A DNA stretch of 64,000 nt, taken from positions 1,674,001 through 1,738,000 of the forward strand of contig NZ_LT907982.1 of assembly GCF_900230215.1 (NCBI RefSeq). The letters are read 5' to 3'. Made by a program: the position numbers and the translations under genes. Positions 53,827 through 62,256 of the stretch are shown here, in pieces (within the stretch, counting starts at the first letter, position 1; the number at the start of each line of letters is the position of its first letter). Under the pieces are notes generated by a model. It was not told where the DNA came from. It did no database searches and worked only from the letters and a program-made list of their open reading frames with translations. Source of the stretch: Jatrophihabitans sp. GAS493. Its GTDB lineage: Bacteria > Actinomycetota > Actinomycetes > Mycobacteriales > Jatrophihabitantaceae.

Positions 53827-55977
53827 TCAGGCCTCGATCACAATGCTGTTCCAGGCGTCGACGATCGCACTCTGGCCTTGCCGAAGCACCAGGGTCGTGT
53901 CCACGAACTCCACGATCGCCGGTCCGGTGACCCTCGCGCCGCTGGTGATGTTCTGTCCTGAGTACACCGGTGTGGCGATAGGCGTGCTCCCCAGCTCGTA
54001 CCACAGCACGTCGCGGTGCGAGCTCGGCTGGAGGTCGTAGGCCTCGCCGGCGCCGGCGGCGGTGAGTTCGAACGAGGTGATCTGCGCCCGCGCGCTGACC
54101 CGCAGAGACGTGATGACAAATCCGGCAGCGGCGTAGCCGCTCCCCTCACCGAAGAGCCGCTCGTACTCCTGCTCGAAACTGGCCGTCAAGGAAGCAACCT
54201 CTGCCGGCCCGTACGTCCCCCCGGGCGCGGGCACCCGCAGCTCGTTGACCTGTAGCGAGTAGCGCATCTCGACGAAGCGGTCCAGAGTCACTCCCGCCTC
54301 GCGCATTGCCGGCGGGACGGCGGCCCAGACCTGTTCCTCGAGCTGCTTCCATGCCCCGTTGAGCAACTGGGCGTCGAACGGTGATGCGAAGCTGACCGGT
54401 GCATCCTGGACGAGCATCGCGTCGGCGGCACCGACACCGAACGCCGACCAGCCGGCCGCCAGGTCGCCCAGCGGCATGACCACGGTACGGATGCCAAGCT
54501 GGCGCGCCACCGCCGGGCAGTGCACCGCGCCGGCGCCCCCGTAGGCGTACATGACACACGAACGCGGGTCGTATCCCTGGTGCACGCTCGACAGACGGAT
54601 CGCGTCGGCCATCTGGTCGTCGACGATGCGAGCCGCCGCGGCGGCGGTCTGGGCTGCGGTAAATCCGAGCGGCCGGCCGGCCCGCTCCAGCGCGTCGTGC
54701 GCAGCCTTGCCGCCCAGCGCCAAGTCTCCGCCGAGGAAGTATTCGGGGTTGAGGTAGCCGAGAACCAGGTCGGCGTCGGTCACTGTCGCTTCCGTGCCAC
54801 CGCGCAGATACGCCGCCGGTCCCGGCACCGCACCGGCACTTCGTGGGCCCACCCGCAGGCTGCGGGTCTGCTCGTCGTAGGCCACGATGCTGCCACCACC
54901 GGCGCCGACCGAGCGGACGTCGAGAGTGGGCACGAAGTATTCGAATTGGCCGTATCGCGTCGTGGAGCGCGTCACTGGCAGGCCGCCGCGGATGATTCCG
55001 ACGTCGAACGTCGTACCACCCATGTCTCCGGTGAGGACGTTGACTGACGCCAGGTCCGTCTCGCCGGCCGAGGCCCGGGCTAGCTTTCCGGCGCCGATCA
55101 GGCCGGCGACCGGCCCGGACCCGATGGTGAGCAGCGGCAGCGTGCGGGCGCGGGCGGCTTCGATGAGGCCCCCGGTGCAGCTCATGATCGACAGTGCGCC
55201 TCCATAGCCGAGGCCCGCGAGCTGCTCACCGAGTTGGCCGAGGTACGCACTGGTCACTGGTCCGATCATTGCGTTGATGAGCGTGGCGATTGCTCGCTGG
55301 TACTCGCCTTGCCGGGGCACGACCTCCGAGCTCACCGAGACGAACGCGTCCGGCGCCTCCTCGCGAACGATGTTGGCCAGCATCCGCTCGTGGATGTCGT
55401 TCGCCGTCGACCACAGCAGGGTGATGGCGAAAGCCTCCACGCCGTCGGCGGCCAGTCGCCGGACGGTGGCGCGGGCGGCCTGCTCGTCGAGGCCGACGAT
55501 GATGCGGCCGTCCGTCGCGATGCGCTCGGTGATCTCCGCGACCAGCGACTTGGGAACCAGTGGCTCCGGTTTGGTCTGTCCGGCCAGATGCGCGATCTCG
55601 CGCGGGTCCAGGCCCGCAAGCCGGTTGCCGGCCTGCATGAAGAACACGGTGTCGCGATGCCCGGCGGTGGTCAACAGCGCGACTTTCGCGGTGCGCTTTT
55701 CGACCAGGGCGTTGGTGCCGACAGTGCAGCCGTGGACGATCGAGCCGGCCCGGGCGATCAAGTCGGCCGCGGTGAGGTCCAGGCGACGCGCGGCCGCGGC
55801 GATTGAGTCGATGAAGCCGCGGTGGAAATCCGGAGGCGTGGAGGACGCCTTGCCGATCGTGATGCGCCCCCGACTGTCGGTGACTACGCAGTCGGTGAAG
55901 GTCCCACCGATGTCGACGCCGATGACATATTCGCCACCCTGCTCTTTAACATTCCCAACGTTCTCGTTCGCGGTCAC
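53827..55977 (-). CDS. hydantoinase/oxoprolinase/acetone-carboxylase beta-like subunit (HyuA family)
   Basis: 716-aa ATP-binding subunit of the HyuA/AcxA family. YVIGVDIGGTFTDCVV is the N-terminal actin-like phosphate loop; HGCTVGTNALVEKRTAKVAL, SGPVAGLIGAGKLA, LTGDMGGTTFDVG (second phosphate loop), GAGGGSIVAYDE and MYAYGGAGAVHCPAVARQLG follow in the family order. The HyuA partner activates a carbonyl or bicarbonate by phosphorylation. GTG 55977 overlaps the HyuB stop by four bases; longer readings lie inside HyuB. Neighbouring HyuB carries a zinc-ribbon tail, which favours a carboxylase over hydantoinase or oxoprolinase. Confidence 0.87.
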   Translation of the reverse strand: MTANENVGNVKEQGGEYVIGVDIGGTFTDCVVTDSRGRITIGKASSTPPDFHRGFIDSIAAAARRLDLTAADLIARAGSIVHGCTVGTNALVEKRTAKVALLTTAGHRDTVFFMQAGNRLAGLDPREIAHLAGQTKPEPLVPKSLVAEITERIATDGRIIVGLDEQAARATVRRLAADGVEAFAITLLWSTANDIHERMLANIVREEAPDAFVSVSSEVVPRQGEYQRAIATLINAMIGPVTSAYLGQLGEQLAGLGYGGALSIMSCTGGLIEAARARTLPLLTIGSGPVAGLIGAGKLARASAGETDLASVNVLTGDMGGTTFDVGIIRGGLPVTRSTTRYGQFEYFVPTLDVRSVGAGGGSIVAYDEQTRSLRVGPRSAGAVPGPAAYLRGGTEATVTDADLVLGYLNPEYFLGGDLALGGKAAHDALERAGRPLGFTAAQTAAAAARIVDDQMADAIRLSSVHQGYDPRSCVMYAYGGAGAVHCPAVARQLGIRTVVMPLGDLAAGWSAFGVGAADAMLVQDAPVSFASPFDAQLLNGAWKQLEEQVWAAVPPAMREAGVTLDRFVEMRYSLQVNELRVPAPGGTYGPAEVASLTASFEQEYERLFGEGSGYAAAGFVITSLRVSARAQITSFELTAAGAGEAYDLQPSSHRDVLWYELGSTPIATPVYSGQNITSGARVTGPAIVEFVDTTLVLRQGQSAIVDAWNSIVIEA

Positions 55978-58328
55978 AGGAACCGTACCTCCCCAAGCAC
56001 CGGCTCGCTCGCGCGCGCTATTTCGGTTGTCAGCAGTGTGTGGCATCCAGGACAGTAGTACCGCCGGAAGACCATATCCTCGTCCAGGAACACCCGCGGA
56101 TCGCTGACGCCGGGCAGTACATCGACCCCGGTCTGGCAGATCTGCAGGCCGAACTTGTAGTTTGCGCGGTAATCACTGAGCACCGTGTCGCAGCGGGCGC
56201 AGGCGAGCACGCGGTGGGCGCCCTCGTCGCGCGCCACGACGTACTCCTGTACCGCCCGCGGATCCTCTCCCGTGGCGGCCGAAGACAGCGGCTCGGCCGG
56301 TACACCGAAGAACTCCGGCACCGCCGGCCAGCCCCGCCGCTCGTCGAGCAGGTGAATGCGCCGAGCCGCGGTCGCGGCCGCGTCCAACTCGCCATCGGCC
56401 GCCACTACTACGCCGTAGAGCAGGTGCGCGGCTTCGCTCGAGACATATCCACGCTGGACGTCGCTGACCACTCGCTCAGGTTCGCGATCGAGCGGGTCGC
56501 CGTAGCCGCCGCCGCCGGATACCACGAGTAGCAGCACATCGTCGGAGGCCAGCGCGGTGCCGTTGGACTTCGGACGAAGCCGCAGCGTCTCGGCAACCGA
56601 CAGCTCGTCGACCGTACGCGGCGCCTGGCCGCCCGCGAGCAGTTCGGGCAGGTTCGTCGACTTCAACACCTTGTAGTGTGCGGTCGGTGACGGGTGGCCG
56701 CCGGAGACGCCCATCGCCTGGTTCGTCGTGACGCCCTGGCCGCCCGCGTTGGTGATGATCTCCACGTAGCCGGCGCGGTAGGTCATGAGGGCGACCTCCA
56801 TTCCCACCCCGCCGCGCCAGCGCCCGGCGCCTCCGGTGTCCTCGGCCTCCTTGCGATAAAGGATCAGCAGCGGGTCGCGGGCTTCGGTGTCCTCTACGTT
56901 CGGCATCCGGATCAACGGGTCGTACGACGCGCCGGCTGTTTCGATCCCATCGGCATACGACCGTGACCCGCCACCGAAACCACATGCGGCCGTTACCGCG
57001 GTACCGAAGAAGTTGCCGCGGTCATCCAGCCCGGCCAATACGGTGAGCGGGCAATCCGGACCGGCGACGGCGATGTCGGCTTTGAGTTCCGGATCGGTCG
57101 CCAGCAGTCGCGCGAACATGTTTTGCAGGCGTTCGTAGCTGCTGCTGATGTTCAGCACGCCGCCGCTGACCGCGGCCGGGTAGTCGCAACAGCTCAACAG
57201 GCCGGGAATCGGGCGGAAATCGATCTGCCGCTGAGCCCCGCCGATGGAGAAGGTGTGCTCGTAGAGGATCGTCTGTGCAGTGACGCCGAGGACGATTCCG
57301 GCGAAGTTCATGTAGGTGAAGCCGTTTGGCCCATCGCTTTGGGCCTCGGTACCGATGTTGTCGATAGTCAGCCTGGAGCCGCGCTTGGTGATGTTGAACT
57401 GGACCCGGTGGGTGGTCCGGTCGCCGGGCAGCTTCTCGTCGAAGTACAGGACATCGCTCAGCGTGCAGTCAGGCAGACGCTCGAGCTTCTCGGCAAAGGC
57501 CGCCTGGGCGTTGTCCAGGATTCGGCGCATCGCCGACTTGACGACCGGTGCGCCGAACTCGGCGCAGGTCTCTTGAAGCCGCCGCGCGGCGAACCGGCAA
57601 CCGGCCAGCTGGGCCCGCAGGTCGAGTGCCACCATGTCCGGCAGTCGGGAGTGCCGGCGGTACATCTGTTCCAGATCCGTGCGCATCACGCCGCGCTCGA
57701 CAAGCTTGAACGGCGTGAACAGCACCGGGTCGCTGTGCACGTCCGGAGCATTCTGCGGCCAACCACCGGGGACGATACCGCCGAGGTCGTACTGTTGAGC
57801 CGCGTTGGACACCCAGGCGAACAGCTCGCCGTCGACGAAGACCGGCATCGTGATGCAGACGTCCATCTGGTGCGACGCCCCGATCCACGGGTCGTTGCCG
57901 ACGAAGATGTCGCCCTCGTGGATTCCGGGCGACTCACTGAACCGCTCCATGATGTAGCGCGCAACCAGCGGCGAACCGGTGTTGAGGTACTGGATGAAGG
58001 GCGCGCTCATCACGATCTCGGCGTCTTCGGTGAGCACCGACATGTTGAAGTCAAGAGCCTGGAAGATCGGCGAGCCGGACATCCGCGACAGCGTGTCACC
58101 GTGCGCGATGTTGATCGTCCACAGCCGGTTGCGCAGCACCTCGAAGGTCACGGGGTCGAGATCGACGTCCGTGTTGGTGCTGAGCTTCAGCGCCGGCGAT
58201 ACGCGGCTGAGCCAGTCGTCGGCGGGGCGGTAGCTGTGCTGGATGCCGTCCCAGACGATGTCTTCATAGCCTGGGTAGGCTTCGTCGGTGCCCCCGTAAG
58301 CATTACCGCTGGAAATATCGACAGACAC
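55974..58328 (-). CDS. HyuB/acetone-carboxylase alpha-like subunit fused to a gamma-like zinc-ribbon domain
   Basis: 784-aa protein, longer than ordinary HyuB (about 520-600). The main part has the HyuB metal-site text: LDFNMSVLTEDAEIVM, HEGDIFVGNDPWIGASHQMD, FNITKRGSRLTIDNIGTEAQ and RWRGGVGMEVALMTYRAGY. The last 75 residues hold CARC (C710, C713) and CPGC (C759, C762) around DYRANYKFGLQ, like the zinc-binding gamma subunit of acetone carboxylases. This suggests an alpha-gamma fusion of an ATP-dependent ketone carboxylase. GTG 58328 is chosen for GGAGG four bases upstream. First gene of a three-gene operon; dyad 15 is upstream. Confidence 0.85.
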   Translation of the reverse strand: MSVDISSGNAYGGTDEAYPGYEDIVWDGIQHSYRPADDWLSRVSPALKLSTNTDVDLDPVTFEVLRNRLWTINIAHGDTLSRMSGSPIFQALDFNMSVLTEDAEIVMSAPFIQYLNTGSPLVARYIMERFSESPGIHEGDIFVGNDPWIGASHQMDVCITMPVFVDGELFAWVSNAAQQYDLGGIVPGGWPQNAPDVHSDPVLFTPFKLVERGVMRTDLEQMYRRHSRLPDMVALDLRAQLAGCRFAARRLQETCAEFGAPVVKSAMRRILDNAQAAFAEKLERLPDCTLSDVLYFDEKLPGDRTTHRVQFNITKRGSRLTIDNIGTEAQSDGPNGFTYMNFAGIVLGVTAQTILYEHTFSIGGAQRQIDFRPIPGLLSCCDYPAAVSGGVLNISSSYERLQNMFARLLATDPELKADIAVAGPDCPLTVLAGLDDRGNFFGTAVTAACGFGGGSRSYADGIETAGASYDPLIRMPNVEDTEARDPLLILYRKEAEDTGGAGRWRGGVGMEVALMTYRAGYVEIITNAGGQGVTTNQAMGVSGGHPSPTAHYKVLKSTNLPELLAGGQAPRTVDELSVAETLRLRPKSNGTALASDDVLLLVVSGGGGYGDPLDREPERVVSDVQRGYVSSEAAHLLYGVVVAADGELDAAATAARRIHLLDERRGWPAVPEFFGVPAEPLSSAATGEDPRAVQEYVVARDEGAHRVLACARCDTVLSDYRANYKFGLQICQTGVDVLPGVSDPRVFLDEDMVFRRYYCPGCHTLLTTEIARASEPVLGEVRFL

Positions 58329-58373
58329 AGTGCCTCCAAGTGCGGCGTCTCGCAAAGAAGGGCGCCGTTTATG

Positions 58374-58389
58374 TCAACTGATTGGTTGG
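58374..58389. promoter_or_regulatory. cluster dyad operator 15
   Basis: TCAACTGATTGGTTGG, about 46 bases before the HyuB start on the minus strand and only about 60 bases after the stop of the upstream ALDH gene, so it marks a separate promoter for the HyuB operon. Confidence 0.74.
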
Positions 58390-58447
58390 TATCGTCTCAC
58401 ATGTCGGGGCCATGTCAACAGTGTGAACCCGGCGGCGGGTGGCGCGG

Positions 58448-59887
58448 TTAGCTGTAGTACACGGACTGCAACTGCTGGAAGCCCGCCAGTCCCTCCGGGC
58501 CCAACTCTCGGCCGATGCCGCTCTGCTTGACGCCGCCGAACGGCGCGAACCAGTCGATGTTGTAGTAGTTTACGCCGACCGATCCGGTCCGGATCCGATT
58601 GGCTACGGCGCGGGCGCGTTCGGGGTCCGCACTCCATACGCTGCCGCCCAGGCCGTACTCCGAGTCGTTGGCGATCCGGATCGCGTCGTCGTCGCCGTCG
58701 TAGGCGATCACTGACAGCACCGGGCCGAAGATCTCTTCACGGGCGATCGTGGCGTCGTTCGACACGTCGGCGAACACGGTCGGCTCGACGTACCAGCCCT
58801 TGTCGAGTCCTGCGGGGCGCCCGCCGCCAACGATCAGCCGAGCCTCGGTTCTGCCCGCGGCGATGTAGCCTTCGACGCGTTCCCGCTGGCGCTGGCTCAC
58901 CAGCGGGCCAAGCGCGGTTGCTGGATCGAACGGGTCGCCCACCGGCATCGCGGACGCCAGCGCAGCGAATGCGCCCACGACCTCGTCGTAGCGGTTGCGC
59001 GGTGCGAGGATCCGCGTGCCGAGGATGCAGGTCTGGCCGCTATTGACCAATGTGCACGCGAACAGCTTCTCCATCTCGGTGGACAGGTCGGCGTCATCAA
59101 GGACGATCACCGCGGACTTGCCGCCGAGTTCCAGGGTCACCGGGCGGAGCATTCGGCCGCACGTCTCGCCGATGGTGCGCCCGGCTCGGGTGGAGCCTGT
59201 GAAGGCCACCTTGTCGACGTCGGGGTGCTCGACGATGCGCCGGCCGGTGTCGGGTCCTCCGGTCACCAGGTTCACCACGCCCGGCGGTAGTCCTGCCTCC
59301 GCCGCGGCCTCGGCCATGAGGTAGGCGTCGAGGATCGTCTCCGGCGCCGGCTTCAGCACCACGGTATTGCCGGCCGCTAGCGCCGGTGCGAGCTTGAAGA
59401 ACGTGAGGGTCTGCGGAAAGTTCCACGGGATGATGGCGCCGATGACGCCGATCGGGACGCGGCGCACCACTGTCTTGCCGCCGGTGTAGGAGACGCGTTC
59501 CTCTTCGACGGGGGCCGAGCGTGCGAGCCCAGCGTAGTAGCGCAGCAGTCCCGCCGGTGCGACGGCTTCCGACAGGGATGCGATCATCGTCGGCATCCCC
59601 ATCTGCAGCGTGACGGCTCGCGCGGTCTGATCCTTGCGCTTGTCGATCGCGTCGGCGAAGCGCTCCAGTGCGTCGGCCCGGCGGGACGGCTCCCAGGTGG
59701 ACCACCCGCTGGGGTCGTCGAACGCGCGGCGCGCCGCTGCGACCGCGGCATCCACATCGTCGGCTGATCCGTCTGCGGCGGTGGCGACGACCTCCTCGGT
59801 CGAGGCCGAGATGACCTGGAAACGACCAGTTCCCTTGGCCGGTGCCCATGCTCCATCGATGAACATGCTGTCTTCGTGCTGAGTCAT
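58448..59887 (-). CDS. aldehyde dehydrogenase (NAD(P)-dependent)
   Basis: 479-aa ALDH superfamily enzyme. IPWNFPQTLTFFKLAPALAAG, FTGSTRAGRTIGE (cofactor loop), LELGGKSAVIVLDDAD with the general-base Glu, NSGQTCILGTR with the nucleophile Cys, and EEIFGPVLSVIAYDGDD are all present; the ending is FGGVKQSGIGRELGPEGLAG. It oxidises an aldehyde to an acid, so it could deliver substrates to the nearby ligase. ATG 59887 is preferred over 59893 because AGAGGAG is then six bases away instead of adjoining. Promoter TTGACG-N18-TAGGAT and dyad 16 lie upstream. Confidence 0.92.
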   Translation of the reverse strand: MTQHEDSMFIDGAWAPAKGTGRFQVISASTEEVVATAADGSADDVDAAVAAARRAFDDPSGWSTWEPSRRADALERFADAIDKRKDQTARAVTLQMGMPTMIASLSEAVAPAGLLRYYAGLARSAPVEEERVSYTGGKTVVRRVPIGVIGAIIPWNFPQTLTFFKLAPALAAGNTVVLKPAPETILDAYLMAEAAAEAGLPPGVVNLVTGGPDTGRRIVEHPDVDKVAFTGSTRAGRTIGETCGRMLRPVTLELGGKSAVIVLDDADLSTEMEKLFACTLVNSGQTCILGTRILAPRNRYDEVVGAFAALASAMPVGDPFDPATALGPLVSQRQRERVEGYIAAGRTEARLIVGGGRPAGLDKGWYVEPTVFADVSNDATIAREEIFGPVLSVIAYDGDDDAIRIANDSEYGLGGSVWSADPERARAVANRIRTGSVGVNYYNIDWFAPFGGVKQSGIGRELGPEGLAGFQQLQSVYYS

Positions 59888-59943
59888 CGCCATCTCCTCT
59901 GACCGGACCGGTGCCCTTTATGGTGAGCCGTCGCCGACTCGCG

Positions 59944-59973
59944 ATCCTACGTAGCCGGAGCGACATTCGTCAA
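59944..59973 (-). promoter_or_regulatory. promoter TTGACG-N18-TAGGAT for the ALDH gene
   Basis: On the minus strand TTGACG (59968-59973) and TAGGAT (59944-59949) with an 18-base spacer. The -35 box overlaps dyad 16, the same arrangement as at 27960 and 34040. Confidence 0.6.
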
Positions 59974-59985
59974 CCAACTGGTTGG
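59970..59985. promoter_or_regulatory. cluster dyad operator 16
   Basis: TCAACCAACTGGTTGG, with extended symmetry into GGTT. It overlaps the -35 box of the ALDH promoter. Confidence 0.78.
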
Positions 59986-60079
59986 TTAAGTAGTCCGATC
60001 GAGTGACCGGCTTCGGCGGTGGCGGCGATCCTGGGTCACGTTCTTGACCTGCGGGCTTTTGCGCTGCATGCTGCCGTTA

Positions 60080-60095
60080 CCAACTATTCGGTTGG
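60080..60095. promoter_or_regulatory. cluster dyad operator 17
   Basis: CCAACTATTCGGTTGG, perfect arms, 23 bases before the kinase start at 60119. With operator 16 it makes a pair 110 bases apart, each serving one of two divergent transcription units. Confidence 0.76.
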
Positions 60096-60118
60096 CTGAC
60101 GATCGCAAGGAGTGCGAG

Positions 60119-61180
60119 ATGCGGAAATCAGGGTTGACCCCCTCCTGGTTGACCGACGTGTTGCGCGGTGCCGGTCACCGCAACGTTCTCGTCACCGACG
60201 TGAGTGTGACCGCAGTCGGCACCGGTCAGATGGCCGACAGCTACCGCGTTATCCCCGTCTACGCGGGTGAGCCGGTCGACGTCCCCGACAGTGTGGTCGT
60301 GAAGCTGACGTCTGAGGACCAGGCGAGCATCGACACCAGCCGCGAGCAGGGGAACTACCTGCGTGAGGTCCGCTTCTATCAACAACTCGCGCCGACCATC
60401 GCAACCCGTGTGCCCGGCTGCCTGTACGCCGACGTGTCCCAGTCCGGCGATGACTTCGTACTCGTGATGGAGGACGTCGGACCGGCTGAACAGGGCGATC
60501 AGATCTCCGGCTGCTCGCTGGAACGGTGCGAGGTCGTCGTCGATGAGGCCGCGAGGTTGCACGGTCCACGTTGGGGGGACCCGGCGTTGGCCCAACTGCC
60601 CTGGCTGAACATCAACGATCAGATGTACCCACTCGCGACGACACTGCTGACGGCGGCGTTTCCGGTATTCTGCAAGCAGTACGACGGCATCCTCGACTCA
60701 GCGGTGGTCGACGTCGGAACGCGGTTGATCGAGCAGCTGCCCAGTTTCTTCGAGCTTCAGCGGGCCATGCCCTGGACACTCCAGCACGGCGACTATCGGC
60801 CCGACAACGTGCTGTTCGACATTCACGGCGGTGCGGAGCCGGCCGCGATCGTCGACTGGCAAACGATCGTGTTGGGCCCGGGCGTACTGGACGTCGCCTA
60901 CTTCGTCGGAGGAGCTCTTACCCCGCCCGACCGGCGCAAGCATGAGGGCGAGCTTTTCGACCGTTATCACCAGCGACTCCTCGAGCAGGGTGTCGACTAC
61001 CCCAAAGCGCGACTCTGGGACGACTACCGCGCGGCTACGTTCTGGGGCTACCTGGTCGGCATGGGAGCGTCGGTCGCGGTGAAGCGAACCGAGCGCGGCG
61101 ACGCGATGTTCATGTCGATGATCGATCGGGCGACTCAACAGATTCTGGACCTCGACGCCCTCCGGACGCTGACGCGATGA
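60119..61180 (+). CDS. APH-fold phosphotransferase (EcdO/ChoK-like kinase)
   Basis: 353-aa kinase fold. GTGQMADSYRVIPVY is the nucleotide loop, DSVVVKLTSEDQ has the ATP Lys, DDFVLVMEDVGPAEQGDQ the hinge, TLQHGDYRPDNVLFD the catalytic loop, and AAIVDWQTIVLGPGVLDVAYF the metal-binding Asp. Such proteins in actinobacterial CoA-ester clusters are annotated only as phosphotransferases; a hydroxyacyl-CoA or alcohol substrate is likely. It differs from the kinase at 40433. AAGGAG lies before ATG 60119. The stop overlaps the ATG of the LLM gene, so kinase, LLM protein, ligase and DUF protein form one operon. Confidence 0.84.
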   Translation: MRKSGLTPSWLTDVLRGAGHRNVLVTDVSVTAVGTGQMADSYRVIPVYAGEPVDVPDSVVVKLTSEDQASIDTSREQGNYLREVRFYQQLAPTIATRVPGCLYADVSQSGDDFVLVMEDVGPAEQGDQISGCSLERCEVVVDEAARLHGPRWGDPALAQLPWLNINDQMYPLATTLLTAAFPVFCKQYDGILDSAVVDVGTRLIEQLPSFFELQRAMPWTLQHGDYRPDNVLFDIHGGAEPAAIVDWQTIVLGPGVLDVAYFVGGALTPPDRRKHEGELFDRYHQRLLEQGVDYPKARLWDDYRAATFWGYLVGMGASVAVKRTERGDAMFMSMIDRATQQILDLDALRTLTR

Positions 61181-62238
61181 CGGACGCGATTTCACAACTC
61201 GGGTTCTATACCCTCGCCGGCCACACGGAGACGCCCCGCGATCTGATCGACGAAGTGCGCACGGCCGAACAGATCGGTCTCGGTGCGGTATTCATCTCCG
61301 AGCGTTGGAACACGAAGGAGGCCGGCACGATCTCAGGGGCCGTCGGGGCGGTGTCGGAGCGGATAGCCATCGCGACGGCGGCGACCAACCACACCACCCG
61401 ACACCCGGTGATCACCGCCTCGTACGCGACGACGATGCATCGACTCACCGGTGGCCGCTTCACGCTGGGCATCGGCCGCGGCATCAAGCCGGTCTTCCAG
61501 GCGTACGGTCTGCCGGCGATCACCATCGCCGGTATGGAGGACTTCGCCGGACTGATGCGCCGCATGTGGCACGGCGAGACGGTGCTGGACCACGACGGGC
61601 CGGCCGGCAAGTACCCGGTCCTGCGGTTGATCGGATCCTCTATCGACGCGGACATCCCACTCGGCCTCACTGCCTGGGGTCCGGCCACCTGCGCGCTCGG
61701 CGGCCGTGCCTTCGACCAGGTGGTCCTGCACACCTTCTTCGCCGATGCGACTGTCGCCCGCTGTGTGCGTGCCGTGCGCGCCGCCGCGGAGCAGGCCGGC
61801 CGAGACCCCGATGCCGTCAAAGTCTGGTCCGTTCTGGCCACGATTCCGCCCGGCACCGATGGCGATGCTCGGCTGATGAAGGTGGTTGCCCGCCTGGCGA
61901 CCTACCTGCAGATCCCCGGTTACTCCGATGGCCTCGTTGCCGCAAACGAGTGGGACCCCGCGATACTCGAACAGTTCCGCGCGAGCGAGGTTGTCCAAGG
62001 CTTCGCCGGTAACCCGATCGATCAGCATGCGACGTCCGACCAACTCGAACAGATCGCGCTTCTGATACCGGCAGAGTGGTCCGAGGCTGCGGCCGAGGGG
62101 AGTGCCGCGCAGTGCGCAGCGGCCGCCCAGCACCAGCTTGACCTCGGCGTGGATGGTGTGATTCTGCACGGGTCGACGCCCACCGAACTCGCGCCGATCG
62201 TCGAGGCCTACCGCTCGGCCAACCGGCAACCGGCGTAG
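61177..62238 (+). CDS. LLM-class flavin (F420-type) oxidoreductase
   Basis: 353-aa luciferase-like protein. GLGAVFISERWNTKEAGTI, TAATNHTTRHPVITASYATTM, GGRFTLGIGRGIKPVFQAYG and the C-terminal LGVDGVILHGSTPTEL are characteristic of the TIGR03857-type F420 LLM group. Function unknown; F420-linked alcohol/ketone or C=C chemistry is possible. ATG overlaps the kinase stop by four bases. Third LLM protein in the window; the three are quite different from each other. Confidence 0.86.
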   Translation: MTDAISQLGFYTLAGHTETPRDLIDEVRTAEQIGLGAVFISERWNTKEAGTISGAVGAVSERIAIATAATNHTTRHPVITASYATTMHRLTGGRFTLGIGRGIKPVFQAYGLPAITIAGMEDFAGLMRRMWHGETVLDHDGPAGKYPVLRLIGSSIDADIPLGLTAWGPATCALGGRAFDQVVLHTFFADATVARCVRAVRAAAEQAGRDPDAVKVWSVLATIPPGTDGDARLMKVVARLATYLQIPGYSDGLVAANEWDPAILEQFRASEVVQGFAGNPIDQHATSDQLEQIALLIPAEWSEAAAEGSAAQCAAAAQHQLDLGVDGVILHGSTPTELAPIVEAYRSANRQPA

Positions 62239-62256
62239 GAACAGGGAGCACGCGGG

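Noticed and set aside
54520-58451. Long plus-strand open frames across the HyuA/HyuB region
   Set aside because: They are antisense shadows of the minus-strand genes: high GC at third positions creates open frames, and the translations show no family motifs.
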